Positions 34,401 through 46,800 of a stretch of 64,000 bases of DNA are shown one piece after another. Origin of the DNA: Vitis vinifera (Eukaryota > Streptophyta > Magnoliopsida > Vitales > Vitaceae); NCBI RefSeq assembly GCF_030704535.1, contig NC_012119.1, forward strand, positions 691,001-755,000. Direction: 5' to 3'. Position 1 is the first letter of the stretch; each line of letters starts with the position of its first letter. The notes below the pieces were generated by a model. The model did not search any database. It was given only the letters and a program-made list of their open reading frames with translations, and was not told where the DNA came from. The position numbers and the translations under genes were made by a program.

Positions 34401-34520
34401 AAACCAAACCGTTCAAAAACGGCAGTTCGGGCTTCTCTAAACTTTATGATGTGAACAGTTCTTGCTTTCAAGCCGTGTTAACCCTATTAAATGTCAGTTA
34501 GTAATCGCCAAGCCTCATGC
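28440..34520. other. Long intergenic stretch, no gene recognised
   Basis: About 6 kb without a recognisable gene on either strand. The minus frames at 33346-33694 (TMAPMAKQVAREVTLEPIVA) look mildly coiled-coil and could be retroelement debris, but I cannot assign them. The breakpoint repeat copy at 31217-31252 is the only structured element I could support. Confidence 0.45.
31217..31252. repeat. Breakpoint repeat, copy 2
   Basis: CGAATCCCAGGGTCAGACCA then CTAATTCCGTCTAATC, the shorter partner of 26061-26102. Confidence 0.75.
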
Positions 34521-34562
34521 TGTCGGTATTGGAAACGTCTTCAGTTCTTTTATTCATTCCGT
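34521..34562 (+). pseudogene. atp9 fragment (about 42 bp)
   Basis: TGTCGGTATTGGAAACGTCT then TCAGTTCTTTTATTCATTCC GT closely matches atp9 codons for [14 protein letters not shown] at about 21498-21538, with only a few mismatches. Flanks do not match atp9. It is a short duplicated relic of the kind that feeds chimeric ORF formation in plant mitochondria. Confidence 0.8.
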
Positions 34563-34943
34563 TTAATCGTATTTGTATTTTGATCGGGGAACGATGTGGA
34601 TTGGTCGGCTCTATAAGGGAGGAGACAGGAGCTCCAGCCTAGAGACGGTCCTTAGGCCGGACAGAGGTCTGAGGAAAGCCCCGGAAAGGTGGGCTTCACC
34701 TTTTTCTCTTCTGTAGCCTTCTAAGGCGAGGCCACCCTATATCTATTCAGGTCTGGGGTGGAGGAGGAGAGCGGGTATGAGGGCTCCTTCTACCCCTTCT
34801 ATGACGAAAGACCTAGGTTGATTGATGCCGTGGATGGTATAAACTCTGGTTTCCATTTGCTAACAGTGAGATAATGTCCAATAATTACCCAATTAAAATG
34901 CCTCCTTCAAGTACATGCAGATAATCCTTCTTCGAGTAGAACC
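34563..34943. other. Intergenic DNA
   Basis: Nothing recognised; it contains GC-rich AGGTCTGAGG/CCTTAGGCC-type tracts that could form local hairpins. Confidence 0.4.
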
Positions 34944-35459
34944 TCAGCAGATAGAACCCAGGTCAAGGTCCAGCATTTCGAAGCCATTTTCCACAGGTCT
35001 CTTATACCTTGGTCCAGTCTTTTGTATCCCACCGATTTTCCTAGCGATCAAAGCCCTCCGCCACGGCTTCCAAAGATCCTTTCTTTCGCTCAAGGGAATC
35101 AGGACTTTAGGGTAGATGCTGTTTTGCCCAGATAAAGTGCCCTCTGATCCCCTTTCCATATCCTCAACAACAAACGCATCCAATTCATCTTCCTCATCTG
35201 CCCCATCATAGATGTGTGGTTTGGCTTTCCCCTGTTCCACCGTCTCTTTGAAGAACCTAGAACCCCAGACTGGAGCAGGTGTGTACGTTTGTTGGAATGT
35301 AAAGTCAGCCATAATCACGTCGTCCACTTGAGTGGGTGCAGGGATAGAGATCGGCTCTCCATTACTCCGCCTCAACAATTTCTTCTTGCTTTGGGAGATG
35401 ATATCTTTCTCCTCTTTAGTCTGTGGTTGGTCTTGCGAGAGAGTTTGTGCGCCGCTCAT
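34944..35459 (-). pseudogene. LINE ORF1-like (DUF4283-type) relic
   Basis: A 171-codon minus frame beginning MSGAQTLSQDQPQTKEEKDI. The segment PKVLIPLSERKDLWKPWRRA followed by LIARKIGG resembles the opening of the DUF4283 domain carried by many plant LINE ORF1 proteins (I.LS..E...L..PWR..LIVK..G). The preceding acidic stretch (YDGADEEDELDAFVVEDMER) and the Ser/Lys-rich N-terminus also fit such proteins. The C-terminal zinc knuckle is absent. Assignment is by motif style only; an unrelated nuclear-derived ORF is possible. Confidence 0.45.
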
Positions 35460-38400
35460 CTTGGATTTGTCGGAGTTGGTTTTTCCCCATCTTGGGGTTT
35501 TCCGCGTAAATATTGGTGTCTCTTATTTGTGTGGTTTATTTTGCATTCCAAGTGTTTGATAATTTTTGTGATTTATTGCTTCCATTAAGCTTGTGGCATT
35601 ATACTTGGTGAATTTCTCTACTTGGTTGGAAAGCATTCCTAACGGAGGGAAGGGAAGACGAAAGAACTAGGGTTAACAACGAAAAAGGTGACCTTTCAGT
35701 TCTTCTTTCCGCTCTTGGTTGACAGGCTTTGTTACCGGACCGGCAGGTGTATAAAAAGGGGAAGTTTCCCTAAAAAAAGGTTTCCCGATTCAGGTTTAGA
35801 TTCAAACGATTGGGATTCTATTCTTCAGGAAGGTCATACCAGGGAAGTTGTTACGAAAGGAGATTGAGCTTTCAGGTCCGGGCGATTCAAAGGGTTTTCC
35901 TATTTTCCTAGCTCTAGTTCAGCTATTCGATCGAATGCCTCGGGTGAGATTCAAAGGCTTGCTTTCTTGGTTCCGCTCTTTCCTTTCGGGTGGGTTGGAA
36001 AACTTTCATATCAAGGGGGTTAGCTCTATCGAACGAGGGTTAGGTTATCAAAGTTTGAACAAACAAAGGGAATTCTCAAAGACTATTCAATTCGTAGCGT
36101 CAAGCGACTTCAAGGAGACATCATAGATGGAACGAAAGAAGCGAGGTTTCTATTTAATAAAAAAAGGTAGCGTAGCGGTTCAAAATGTTGATTGGGGGAG
36201 AGATCTATGTGTCATAGGATCTATCGTCAGGGTACCTTTCATCAGTGGACGTCAACCTTTCTCTATCGTCAATCGACCGCCGACCGCTCTGCGGAATCTC
36301 TTCAATCTCGGGATACGATATCACACATCCTCATTTAATAGGTTATTTTTATCATCCCGGTGATAAGGAAGGCATGCAGATTATAAGTATTGATATAAAC
36401 AGACATGAAATGAACAGCTCTATGAGGCCAAATTCCAAGTAAAAAGTGAATTATAAGTAACGAGAAGATCAAAATTCTTGAACAGAAAAGCTTAGCACTC
36501 TCAGTGCCAGCAAGACCTTGCATGCGTGGAGCTGTAAAATGGTCAGACACTGACATCGATTTCTGGGGAATTTGTCAGGAAGAAAAAGGGGGCAAGAGTT
36601 TTTTTACTTTACTTTAACAAAATGAGATGACAGAATAGCGTGTCATTTCGGAGAGTGCCTTACTCAGAAGTAATAGACTGATTAAATTAAAACTAGGATA
36701 TATCTTTCATAAAAGTGAATCGCAATTCTTTATTGAATTCAAAGAAGATTTCGCCAATGAAAAAGATAGAAGAGCGGTATGACAGAGCTCAACAAAGGAA
36801 GGAGCTTGCAGAACTAAGCAAGGGATGCCATTAAGCAAGAAAGAAAAAGGCAGAGCTCTATGCTCACTCAACCATAGGCTTTTTAGGGCTACGGGGGGAT
36901 ACCTATAGAGCACCTTCCCTACTTGGGTGAAGAAAGAAAGGAGTAAGAGAGCGAGCTACATACTTTATGCGATAAGGAGAGATCTCCCCCCATACTCTTA
37001 CGAGTAAGCGAATATATTACCTTCCTCTAAAGAGAAAGTCTAGCTTAACTTCCCAGACTCTATCGAATCTGTCTAGCTACACTACCTGGAACCTAACCCT
37101 CGGGTGGATATAGAATGAATATTCATCTCCTGTCACTGAGGAAAGTTCAACCAAGAATGCTGGGAGTAGGAAAGATCATTTATTTACTACTGGAATCTGT
37201 GCTTACTAAGCGCTTTCAGTCAAGTCCGCTTTCTAATTTAGAAGCTGCTTGGATATGAATATATTCTCTGATCGGATAGCTTTACTTTACAAATTATATT
37301 GGGATCATTGAATTGGCGCTTTTAAGGACTCCAATATTTGACTTATTCCTCTACTTGTCAGCAGAGTGACTTACCTCTCTTCTATAAAAAAGTATGTAGC
37401 TCGTTTTCTCACTCTAAGAATAAAAAAATCTTCCACGCTTAACGCCCTAATTCCTTCTCTAGGCTATCATCCTATTGTATCTTGGTTTCTTTCGAAAAAT
37501 TTCCTGTTCAAAGACTGAGCTAAGAACGTATCGGAGAAGGTTACCAAGTTGAGTGGAGGGATGTGTTGAAGGTAGGAAAAATACTTAAATGCAGGATATG
37601 TATGGCTAAGTTCATTTAGAAGTTGACTTTTCTGAGCCCCCTTCTTGTCTGTGCTAGGTTAAGTCAGCTGATGGTCGTAACCGTGGGATCTTCTCCAGAG
37701 TGTATAAAAACACTAGGAAGCATGATACCACGTCCTGCTTTAGGTTGCGTCAAACCTAGAGCAGAAACCAAGAAATCTGTACCCCTTACTCAAGATAGGG
37801 ACCACTCAATACAAAACACATAACCTCCTAAAGGGAGGCCGGCCGGTCCCAACGTCCAAGATAGGTACTCGGAAATTTATACCCTTTAGCGAAACCTTTT
37901 CGTAAATCTTCCACATCAGACCAAAACGAACCAACTGAGGATTTAAACTTCCATTGTCGATTTCCGATTCACGACAGGTTAAATAAATAAGTAAAATCAG
38001 TCTTTTTTTTATTTTTTTTAACTTAACAATGGTGAAACGGAGTACTTAAGTACCAACGACAGTTATGTAGCCAACTCCTAACCCATGCTGTCAGGGAGGA
38101 CCATTCAAGAAAATCTCTCAAAAAGGAAACCCTTTCCATATGGATTAATAGGACGACCTCTCCCTAGCCAAAGCTCGAAAGGAAGTCTTTCTTTTTAGGT
38201 TTCTTTGGCATAATAAAAATAAGTATAAGCGGGTAGTCTATTCGCCAAGTACCTATGACTAATTCATCTTCTTCTAGTGACTCGGATCAAGCTTAAAGGT
38301 CCAATCGGGAAGCGATAAGAATAAGAAAGAGTGCTCCATACGGGGGAAATGATAAGCCTTTTAAAGTAAAGGGTGTCCTTTTATAAATAGTTTGAGTTCA

Positions 38401-39323
38401 GTCAGTTCTCTCGAATAGGCGAAAAGCCCTATCATGTATAGATTCGGTTTCAGAGGTGAAAGCAGCAGTTAGGCTGCTCGCAAAGTATACTACACTTGTT
38501 GAGTAAGGTAAGGAAGGCAATAAGTTCGTTATAACCTCCCAACAATGCTTTCTATTTTCAAGTAAGTAAAGATTGAAATCAGGCCCTTCGTCAGATACAT
38601 ATACGCTTGCCCTTCTATTCCCGACAACGAAGAATTCATTGTGTCCCCGCTTCCTCCGTCGAAGGAGTGGTGCTTTGGTCAATCGCGCACCGTCCGCATG
38701 TGCTATCAGTCATTCTTGCTCTCAGTTCCTTCCCAAGCTTTGAGTGAAGCTCCTTACATCAACAGTTAAGTCATTAGTCTTAGTCCCAGAGCCTATCCAT
38801 TTCCATTTTATAATTCCCACTTGGCTCAATAGCCGGAGATGAAATAGCGAAGGTTACGTTCACATTTCTAAGCGCTTTTATTCCTACATCAGATCCGGCA
38901 TAATCAACAGGAGAGAGCCAAGCAACGGTTACTGATTACCTGACTGAACCACCAGGAGCGGATTAGGATGCAACTTCTATTTTCATTTTATAGTCTTTGG
39001 CAGATTACTTGCCCCAGGAATGCTTGCTTTCAGCAGTTAAGGGAAAAAAGGTAAAAAGAACACCAAACCAACCCAATCTCGAAAAAAAAGAGACGCTTTT
39101 CATGTCAACTTTCTCTGTGACTCTATCAACAAGAAACTGAGAAGTAGATCTTTCTTATCATATTCAATTGAGAGTTAGCGCGTAGTGGGAATTTTTTATT
39201 CTACGATCCTTGCTCTTGAAATTTATGGGCTTGGCCACATTCTATTATTAAGATTAGGGGTTCCCATCTCTCAAGTGAGTTTTATTTTCTTTTTTACTTA
39301 CCCGGGTTAATTTTCTTCTTTTT
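35460..39323. other. Intergenic DNA, no gene recognised
   Basis: No conserved gene. The largest frames are 35848-36126 (+), 36127-36363 (+) and 38398-38682 (-, 94 codons, NEFFVVGNRRASVYVSDEGP); none can be assigned. Inverted repeats and A/T runs are scattered with no clear element. Confidence 0.4.
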
Positions 39324-39354
39324 TCACATTCAACCATCAAGAAAGAATCCACCA
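39324..39354. repeat. 31-bp dispersed repeat, copy 2
   Basis: Identical to 28409-28439. Confidence 0.85.
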
Positions 39355-42300
39355 GGTATGAAGTGTCTGGTTAGATAGGACCAGGAAAAGAAGTGAGTTG
39401 CCCCCCTCTTACTATTGAGTTTCCTTCACTCGGGTATTTTAGTTCCACTTCACTAAGACGAGAGAAGCCCCACATTTATTTTCATTCTATGAGCTACGAG
39501 CATCGACAAAGATCTCCTTATTAGGGGGGAGATCCCTTTTTTTTATTTTTTCGATCTCCGTAGAAGGGAAATTGACTTGAAGCCAAAAAGACGCGGGTGG
39601 ATAAAACTGGCACGATTTCACTCTCCCTCTATGAAGGAAATCAGCATGTAGGACAAAAAGACCGAGTTTCCATTAGGAGGTGGGACAGGAAGCTTAACCA
39701 TACTTGGCTTTGGAAAGACTTCTGCTCGACACGTTAAAGCTTTCCGGGAGGATATTTGTTCCCATCTGAGATTCCCAGGTAAAAGACTGGGGCAGGGTAT
39801 AAATCTCCTGACCCCTGACCCATAGTATTCATGGATCTGATCTTTCCTGCTATTCCTAAAAAAAGGAGAGTGTTCAAGGCGATAAGAGTCGGCATCGGCA
39901 TTTTGGAAGAAAGAAGGGGCAAGAATCATTCAATTCTTCCTCGTCTTCAAATAGTCTCAGCTGTGAATGTAGCCCTAGACAGGTCACAGATCATTGCTAA
40001 GAGTTAGGCTTAGAAGTGCGCTTTGGTTAACAGTTTTCATTAGCCCTCTAAGGCCGAGACCTTAATAAGGAACGAAGGGATGGATGAAAGGGCAAAGGGA
40101 CGAGCGAAAGGCTGATTAGGCTTCCCGGTATTCAAGTAGCTAGGGAGGGAGACATGGCTAAGGCTTCTGATTAGAAAGTATTCGAGATCGAGAGAAAAGA
40201 AAGGCTACTCCTGATCTTCTCTTGAATAGCCGTAGTCGTAGTCAAGTCTCCCAGGGATGAGATTTGTTGACTGCTAGACAGCTTTCCTTGGTTTCACTGC
40301 TTTGAGCTTGAACATGGGCAATTGACTGTTTAAAAGAGGAGATGCGCGCCTTAGGGTAGGTAACTCAATAGGGAATTGTCTCTATTCTATCACCGGGTTA
40401 GGAGAAAGAGTTAGTTTAGTGTGGTTAAGCTGGGACACCAAGAATGGCTTAGTCTTTTGTTTTATCAGCAGTGATTCCCCGTGTTCAAAGAAGAGAAGCT
40501 CTTGTTCAACGTCCTCCTTTTGGTGGATCTTTGCCTTTGCCGTTGATCCTAGCAATGAAGAAAAAGGCTATTTAAATAGCTGGGCACGCACCTTGGCAGT
40601 AGGATGTGAAGCTGTTCACTCTGCTTTCCGTGGTTCCGGTTTACCTGTCGAAGGTGGTATGGCATTGGTGTGTATATAAAGAAAAATAATAAGATCACGG
40701 CTCCTTTTAGGAAGGAATCTCTAGAGAGGAATAAAATCCCCTAGCATTTTGGGTGGATTGCTTTGAATATCCCTCTTTTTTACCAGAAGATTCGGAATTG
40801 CCGGTCAAAGCATCTTAGCATACGGCATCTCCGGGCTTAGCGTTTTAGCTTGGCAATAGGGTTAGCCCCCTTTCTTCAAGGGAGTCTGCCTTCTCCTCCT
40901 AGGAGGAGAAGTAGGGAGAGCAGGTTTAGAATCCAGCAGCAATGGCAAAGGAGGAAGCAGCAAATCCTTCTCACGAATGAAGTGATAATCCTACCGGTTC
41001 CTTTACTAGTTATCTTTCAAATGAGAATAGTCCTTACTTTACTGAAAGCTTCGTAAGGGAGTCAAAAGACTGATTTACTCATTCTGTAACATAGGAAAAG
41101 GGGATGGTGACTTTTCCCTAAAATTCCGGTAATCGACGAAGCGTGCTGGGAATACTTAAATTAGCCCTCGTAAGGTCTTTCTATCACTCGTAAGGCCGAC
41201 GTAGAGGAGAGATCTTTGAACTCGTTCGAGATAGCCAGATCAGATCGGTAACGAAAAGATGTTCGAGATGCGTTTTCATAGCTATGCTTCGTAGCCAAGC
41301 CAGGGATGAGTGACGGTTAACTGATTGATTTGACTCTTTCTCTTCCCTTGCTGTCTGGCTGACTTAAAAATAAATCTCATACCCCATACCAATGCTTGCT
41401 TTAGCTCTATCTGGAGCTAAAGGAAGGGTAGCTTATTTTAAAACCCTCCCAACTTGAACTCTATCTCGTGGGACTGAAATGATTATAAAACCAGTCCATT
41501 ACTACAAGGCTAGGATAGATGGTGCTCATAGGCTGACTCCTACAGTAAAGAGCAGGTTCGTTTCGTCAGCACGCTTCCTCTAGCTATAATAGGATAAAAG
41601 ATGGATTACACTAGTTTATGAAAAGAGCTCTCTATAGCAAAAGGAAATTAGAAGGTTAGCTGGTAAAGGGTTTGTTTCTTCCTTCGACTCTATCACGCTT
41701 ACAATCTCTAGCACCGGGGATTCAAGAGTAGACTGACTACTGGCTGTAAGGGCGGGGATATACTTCTTACTTAAGACTCCTATCACCAGAGAATTCAAGG
41801 GTTGGCAGACTAACTACTGGATACAATATAGGGTATACTGGTTCTAAGCCTACCTTTTCTTTTCCTTACCCGCTGACAACCTTGCTTACTTTGAACTTAT
41901 TCTTAAGCTTGGCAGACTAGCTCCTAACTTCCTTGATAGAGCGATGAGCTTACTTAAATAGAGTTCTATCCTCAGTAATTACTTAAAAGATAACCTTGCA
42001 CTAGAACGAGGCTGACTCAGACTCTTACTTCCGGATAGCTGCTTTATAACCTTCTTCTTACTTTTATATAGGGGGTTTGCTGGTTCTAAAACCTTTATCC
42101 CCTTTTTTTGAGGAAGTAAGGAAGTGGATAAACTATCTAACCCTGTAGGAGTAGGAGCCAGCTAATCCCGCTATCAAGTAAGCTAGTGAATAAGGAAGGT
42201 TATAGTAATCTAACCGGCTAAGCTATCCCTAGCGCTGTATAAGTCAGTCCCATGGGATATTTTATTTAGTTGAGTCAGTTTCAGTTCAAGCAGAAGAAGA

Positions 42301-44769
42301 AGGTTAGGAAGAAGAAGAGAAAGGGTCAGGGAAAGCAGAAAGTACGGAAGAGAAGGGGTAGCGTGATAAAGTCAGGATAGAATATCGTAAGTAAGGAAGT
42401 GCCAGATGCAAGAGTTGTGAAGTTTACTTTGCAAACCCTGTACGCTCTAACCCTCTATCTAGTCAGCCAAGTCTTCCTCCCTCTCCAACTCAGTCGAGAT
42501 CTTCAAACCAGACTCTCGCAAATCCGCAGTAAACCCCTTACTGTACTGACGCAAGTCAGATAAAAAAGTCAAACTCATGTGGAAGCTTCAGTCACAGATC
42601 CTGTAAACCCCGGACTCTAACTTTTCTGTGCTTTCTTTTCTCTCCCCTTTGCTTATGAGATTTTTCTTAAGTAAGAAGAGGAAGGGAAAGAGGCCGGCCT
42701 AAGGAAGGTCAGGGGACTCTTCCTCCAGGAAAGTTTTTGGGGGCAGGGCCTGTGTGTGGGGAGGATTGGCAAGGAAATGTCATACGTAATTACAGTGCAG
42801 CTCGCTTGGACGGACGCATTACCCGATGCTCCTACGTACGCTAGTCTGGGCTGGCCAAACCAACCCTTCGATGCTCTCCCATCTCACGATTTTCAATGTG
42901 ACGTTATTCCACCACTTCGTGTGACGTCTGACCTAAACAATTTTCTATCTGGAGGTCACACGAAATTCCGGCTATGAGACCGATCAAACGTCAGAATTTG
43001 TACTCACCCTTGGCCAAACGGGCTGGGATAGAAAGAGATCCTCCCGGTTAAAGCATGAAGTCTTCACTTCCATTTTGAATCCCCCCAAAAAAGCAGTTTC
43101 AGATGCAGTCGCAGAAGTTAGGGCAGACGGTTTAGTTTACCCAGAATCAAGAGGAGCAGGGGAACGGACTTTCTTCCTATGGGGAAGGAAAGGATGAATT
43201 TGCATAGAAATAGATATAGAGAAGAGAGGACCAACCTATGAGACTAGTTTCTACTTAATTAATAGACAAGGGCTCCCCGGTGAGAAAATAAGATGCTGTA
43301 CTAGAGCATAAGAGCGCTAACTTGAACAGCTGCTAATAAGTGGACTGCTCTCTTTCCTTAATTCAGCTTGTCTTTTTGTGCAGGTATTGGACACTTTCTT
43401 TTCTAAGCTAAGATTGGTGCACCTTAGTGCTTGCTTGTTCGCAACTATACTCTTCTCTGACCAGAGATATAGTTACTCTTACTTATCAGCGCAGAAACCC
43501 TGAGCTCTAACACAGCTGAAAAGCGCTTACACCACAGGAAGGATAGATCCGCGGGGAGGGAATCTAGTTTCTTAACCGAACCGATAGGATAGAAATTATC
43601 TCAGGACTTCCCACAGTAAGTGAGTAAGTGAGAGATCCACACTACGGGGAGATCCTTTATCAAAAAGATCTTCCCACTTCCCGGTTTAGCTTATTAGGGC
43701 TTGCTTTCATAGCTGCAAGGTAGATCAAGTGATTTTAGGGATACTAGAGCAGCGCAGACGGATAGAGTTGTTTTTTATTTGACTAAGTAGAGAAATTGGA
43801 TCAAGACTGAAGTGTACGGCTCCTATTCCTTATGGGAGGTTTTATTGGAGTGATAGTGCTTGGAGTGGTCCCTTATCGTTTCGTGTTTGCTGGCTTGCTT
43901 GCTGGCTTTCTTAATCTTATCTAACTTTCCGCGCTGCCTAAGAAGATAGATTCGACTGACTCTTATCAATAGTAGGGGGAGATCTAGGAAGAAGTAGACG
44001 AATCCCCTTACTTATGCTTTGATTGGACTTTGGTGCTTGAGAGAGCAGAACAGAAAGCAAGAGACCTTACTTGAACAAACCCAGGGTTTTCAGTTCTTTT
44101 AGTAGGGAAGACAACTCCATAACTCAAGAATTAATGTAGGGGTAGGGGAGCAGTACTAGGAAAGAAGAAGACAGCTCAGTGCGTTAATAAGTCTACTGCT
44201 GTACTTTACGGGGAGAAGTCGACTTAAGTACTAGAACCAAGAGCGCTTACTATCAGAGCTGCGCCTAACACTCTTCAAGAGAGCGAGTCCTCTTCTCTTT
44301 CTTTATTGGAGATAGAGGTGCGCTTACTATTCTAGCTATGTCCGGCTTCTCTTTCTCTTTCTTAATAGAATCCCCAAACCCTTATCCGACTCGAATGAAG
44401 AATCTAAGGGATTTTCAAATGCCACTTGTCCCCCCAGGTTCAAAGACAGAAGCCAAATTCCTTGACTTTTTAGGAGTTGAATTCGGGGTTATGGGCGCAT
44501 TGGCTATTTCTGACGCTTCAATCGCCATTTCTACACCATTTGAAGAGAGCTTCCTTACAGGAGGTTGAAAAAGCCATTTTCGTTAGACCCACTTGGTTAT
44601 AGTAGAATGAATTTCCCACTAGAGAAACTAGAAAAGGTAGTCCTGCTGGCTAACTAGAGACAGCGCGGATGTCCTCTTGATTCAGCAACTCAACCCTTCT
44701 TCAGGTCTCTCTAGGCCGAGAGAACACCTGCCATTCTAACTCATGATTCTCTAAGTAAGAATTCCTCCC
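39355..44769. other. Long intergenic stretch, no gene recognised
   Basis: About 5.4 kb with no recognisable gene. Frames such as 40419-40679 (+) and 44338-44568 (+, 76 codons) are short and unmatched. The part 41600-42260 is rich in CTTACTT/GCTAGC-like short repeats. Confidence 0.45.
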
Positions 44770-44831
44770 ATTTTATGAGCTTTACAGACCCGTCGCCGTC
44801 CCCGAAGAAAGGGAAAAATAGGAGCTGTAAG
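44770..44831. repeat. 62-bp dispersed repeat, copy 2
   Basis: Partner of 3237-3298: ATTTTATGAGCTTTACAGAC ... AGGAGCTGTAAG, equal length. Confidence 0.75.
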
Positions 44832-46529
44832 CACTTTACCGCTAGGTGAAGGAGTTAGAGAGCGGGTAGTTTTCATCGCTTGAAGGCCGATCTGTCTATA
44901 TCAAATAGAAAGTTTGATCCTTTTTGTCTTGTTGTTTTTCCTTCTTCTCGGCTGGAATAAAAAATGCTCTCTTTGAAAGATAACTCGAAGAGGTCGTCCT
45001 CCTGACTCAGGTGCTAGAAGAGCCAACCAAGGGCTAAAGGACATTAAGGGAAGGAAGGCGCTTTTAAAGCCCTCAAAAACCAACTCTTAGGTTTTTTGCT
45101 TTTAGCTCTTTCGTTCCTTCTTTACCCGATCCATCCGCCCGGAAAGCCCCCCTACCATCAGCCCCTGGAAGAGGAAGAGGAGGCACCTACCGAAGAAGTC
45201 TTCCCTCTATCTATTCCGGAAATGGTAACTCCTCCTCGAAAGAAGAAGACGAGAGGCTATCGAATGGATTGAAGGAAGCCGTTCCTTCAGTAATCTTACA
45301 ACGAGGGAAGATACATCGACTCTCTCGGCTATCGCTTTCTTTCTTTATTCCAGGCTTTCTTTCTTTCTTTATTCCAGAAACTCGTCCTCAGTCAGATGCC
45401 ACTTTTCGGGTACCCTTAAAAAATAAAAAATAGATATTCGCGTAACACAGGCGGTTAGAACAATCTAATCCCCTTCCTGTTTATTAGTGGAATTGGCTGT
45501 TAGAAAGCCAGATGAAATAGCTTCAAAACACTCATCATGTCATGCCATTTCCCTGAAAGAAAGTCCCAATCCCAAGGCATAACCAGAATCAGAAGAGGGG
45601 CATCCCTACTTCCATAAAAAGGGGCTAAACAGGCTCTTCAAGGAAGTCCTCCTCTCAAGAATCATCATCGGCTTTGATACTGCTCTTTGCCTTTTTTTAT
45701 GTTAGGTCAGGCAGAAGTACAAAAGAACCTTTCTTTGCAAGAAGAATCCGTATTAGGAACTCCTCTAATCCGACTCTCAAGAGGCATCATCGGCTTTTCC
45801 ACTTCTATTTGCTTTTCGCTTTCCGCTAGACCCGCCCTCTAGCTGTAGAGTATAAGCTTTTCGGATCGTTCCTATCGAACGAAATCACAAGTTCGAAAGT
45901 CCCCTTTCCGTTGATAGCTACTTCGCTTTTGGTTGGGAGTTGGCTATTAGTTATTTTTCCACAGTTGCCAGAAGGGGGCTCTAGATTGCATTTAAACAAG
46001 AGAAAGCATAAGTTGAATTGGTACCTTATAGGAGGTTGAGAAACTAGTTTTCGAGAGGGAAACTTGGTCAATGAATTCTAATTTCTTTTCCACTCCTGAA
46101 GTCATCTAACTGGGACATCTGTCCTTTGCAAGCCCTTCTCGGCAAGGCCAGCATCTCGAAATGAAAAGATGTCTTCTTGTTCAAAGGTTTGAGTACTACC
46201 AACTTTGGAACTACTTTCTCTTAGCTTGTAGCTAGGAAACGGAGTCGCCCGGAAAGCTGTTTAGAATATCTTCTGGAAGAGTTCTTTCCTTGCCTTAACC
46301 TTCCCGCTTCGCTTGCCAGTTCCGCCTTAAGTAAGCTATAGGGCTTCCCAAGAGGGACGAGCTCTTCGAACTATGAACTCCAGAGCCAAAGGAAAGGTCT
46401 TTTAAGTCTCGACCAACGGGAGAGGAACGAAGGTATCGCCCTTAAGCCAATTCAAGGAAGGGAAAGGAAGTGCACTCGGTTGTAGCAGATCAGATTCTCT
46501 CTCTTAAGGTACGATCACAACCTATGAAT
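44832..46529. other. Intergenic DNA with a small tandem repeat
   Basis: No gene recognised. At about 45335-45376 the unit CTTTCTTTCTTTATTCCAG is repeated in tandem, the second copy having one extra CTTT, which looks like replication slippage. Confidence 0.5.
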
Positions 46530-46800
46530 TTCTGTTTTCTGTGCATCATTCATATATGCTAAATGCAACAGAGTAGAAAGGAGGTTGCTTTGGGAGGAAA
46601 CGCATGCTTATGCTCAGTCACTTTCTATTCCCTGGATGATTGCTGGTGATTTCAATAGAATCTGAAATCCGAATGAGAAGATTGGGGGTGCAGCAGGAAG
46701 AAATTGAATTCGAGAAGTATAAACTGGTCTTCCCAACTGCTGCATAGAATCAGAGCTGGGTGGCACTGAAGTTCGGTTTCGATCAAGACATCCCAACAAC
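46530..46800 (+). pseudogene. LINE endonuclease fragment
   Basis: In one plus frame the sequence reads SFIYAKCNRVERRLLWEETH, then AYAQSLSIPWMIAGDFNRI, followed after a stop by NPNEKIGGAAGRN. This follows the plant LINE apurinic endonuclease pattern (..YAKC....R..LW..L......PW...GDFN.I....EK.GG). GDFN is a conserved active-site motif of this endonuclease fold. Stops and truncation show it is dead. It is a nuclear sequence transferred to the mitochondrion. Confidence 0.75.
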
